DNA of 64,000 nt from Sinomonas sp. ASV322 (GTDB lineage Bacteria; Actinomycetota; Actinomycetes; Actinomycetales; Micrococcaceae): contig NZ_JAVFJJ010000003.1 of NCBI RefSeq assembly GCF_030908245.1, positions 343,007 through 407,006 on the forward strand, given 5' to 3'. Position 1 is the stretch's first letter. Every line of letters starts with the position of its first letter. The notes beneath the pieces are model-generated. The model ran no database searches and was not told the origin of the DNA. It worked only from the letters and a program-made list of their open reading frames with translations. Below, in pieces: positions 63,931-64,000 of this stretch. Both the position numbers and the translations under genes were made by a program.

Positions 63931-64000
63931 ATGGAGTGACCACCACTTCGTGGGTGGTTGCGGGCCGGGGCCTCGCTCACGCAGATTCGTGGGTTACCGG
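63931..64000 (+). mobile_element. IS110-family element left end (copy 2, continues beyond the window)
   Basis: Identical to 60549-60618. The transposase start would lie at about 64046, outside the window, so whether this copy is complete cannot be seen. Confidence 0.65.

Larger units (their letters stand above)
60746..64000. repeat. 3382-bp tandem duplication, copy 2 (cut by the window end)
   Basis: Repeats 57364 onward with an offset of 3382. Apart from eight substitutions between 63803 and 63835 I see no difference from copy 1. Its left flank is the interrupted IS110 transposase gene. Confidence 0.9.

Overview
The window is strongly GC-rich, with G/C-ending codons, GTG and TTG starts, and TANNNT -10 boxes lying 6-8 nt upstream of many start codons. 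Gene content and order (guaB / guaB-like, SURF1, guaA; fmdB-type gene, 5-formyl-THF ligase, galU, rimJ, glpR/sepX-like; xseAB, ispH, ychF; fdxA-dapC; typA) point to an actinobacterium, most likely a Micrococcaceae member of the Arthrobacter/Sinomonas kind. This is an inference from synteny and protein style; no search was run.

Layout. 1-9000: the end of a membrane acyltransferase, then guanine nucleotide synthesis (guaB, a guaB paralogue, guaA) interleaved with glpD, a PTS EIIA protein, SURF1 and a DUF3817 membrane protein. 9000-18000: a very large helicase-like protein whose ATPase motifs look degenerate but whose C-terminal nuclease-like domain looks intact; a minus-strand cluster (5-FCL, an fmdB/ruc-type chaperone gene with its own CIRCE-like operator, an SAF/CpaB-like protein); galU-rimJ-glpR; tRNA-Ala(CGC). 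18000-29000: regulator/transporter pairs (Lrp-MFS, MFS-winged helix with a 14-bp repeat array, Lrp, MFS-LysR), a BadF-type sugar kinase and a four-gene osmoprotectant ABC operon. 29000-37300: housekeeping genes (alaA-like, ppk2, xseBA, ispH, rmuC, ychF).

37325-43930 is the accessory part of the window. It is visibly less GC-rich in places, carries gene remnants (a YaaC-like pseudogene, an AraC-family tail) and is bracketed on its left part by a 29-bp repeat of the 3' end of ychF (37296-37324 and 41501-41529). Between the two repeats lies an sdpCAB-like operon: a secreted precursor with a very hydrophobic C-terminal peptide (SdpC-like), an SdpA-like maturation protein and an SdpB-like HTTM-type membrane protein, preceded by a small membrane protein that is a candidate immunity factor. 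No SdpI- or SdpR-like gene is visible. I consider this the most interesting system in the window. An SDR-QueA-like gene pair follows.

43933-54200: a peptide ABC importer (binding protein, two permeases, fused double ATPase) with a PH-domain-like gene inserted on the opposite strand, a lipoprotein SGNH hydrolase and typA. 54200-57300: a terminator/palindrome-rich spacer, a divergent ArsR-MFS pair with a clear operator, and two unknown genes.

57364-64000: fdxA-dapC-gltA is present twice as a 3382-bp tandem duplication. The unit ends in the left end of an IS110-family element, and the junction lies inside its transposase gene. The two copies look identical apart from eight substitutions clustered in the hairpin after gltA, so either a genuine IS-associated duplication or an assembly artefact has to be considered.
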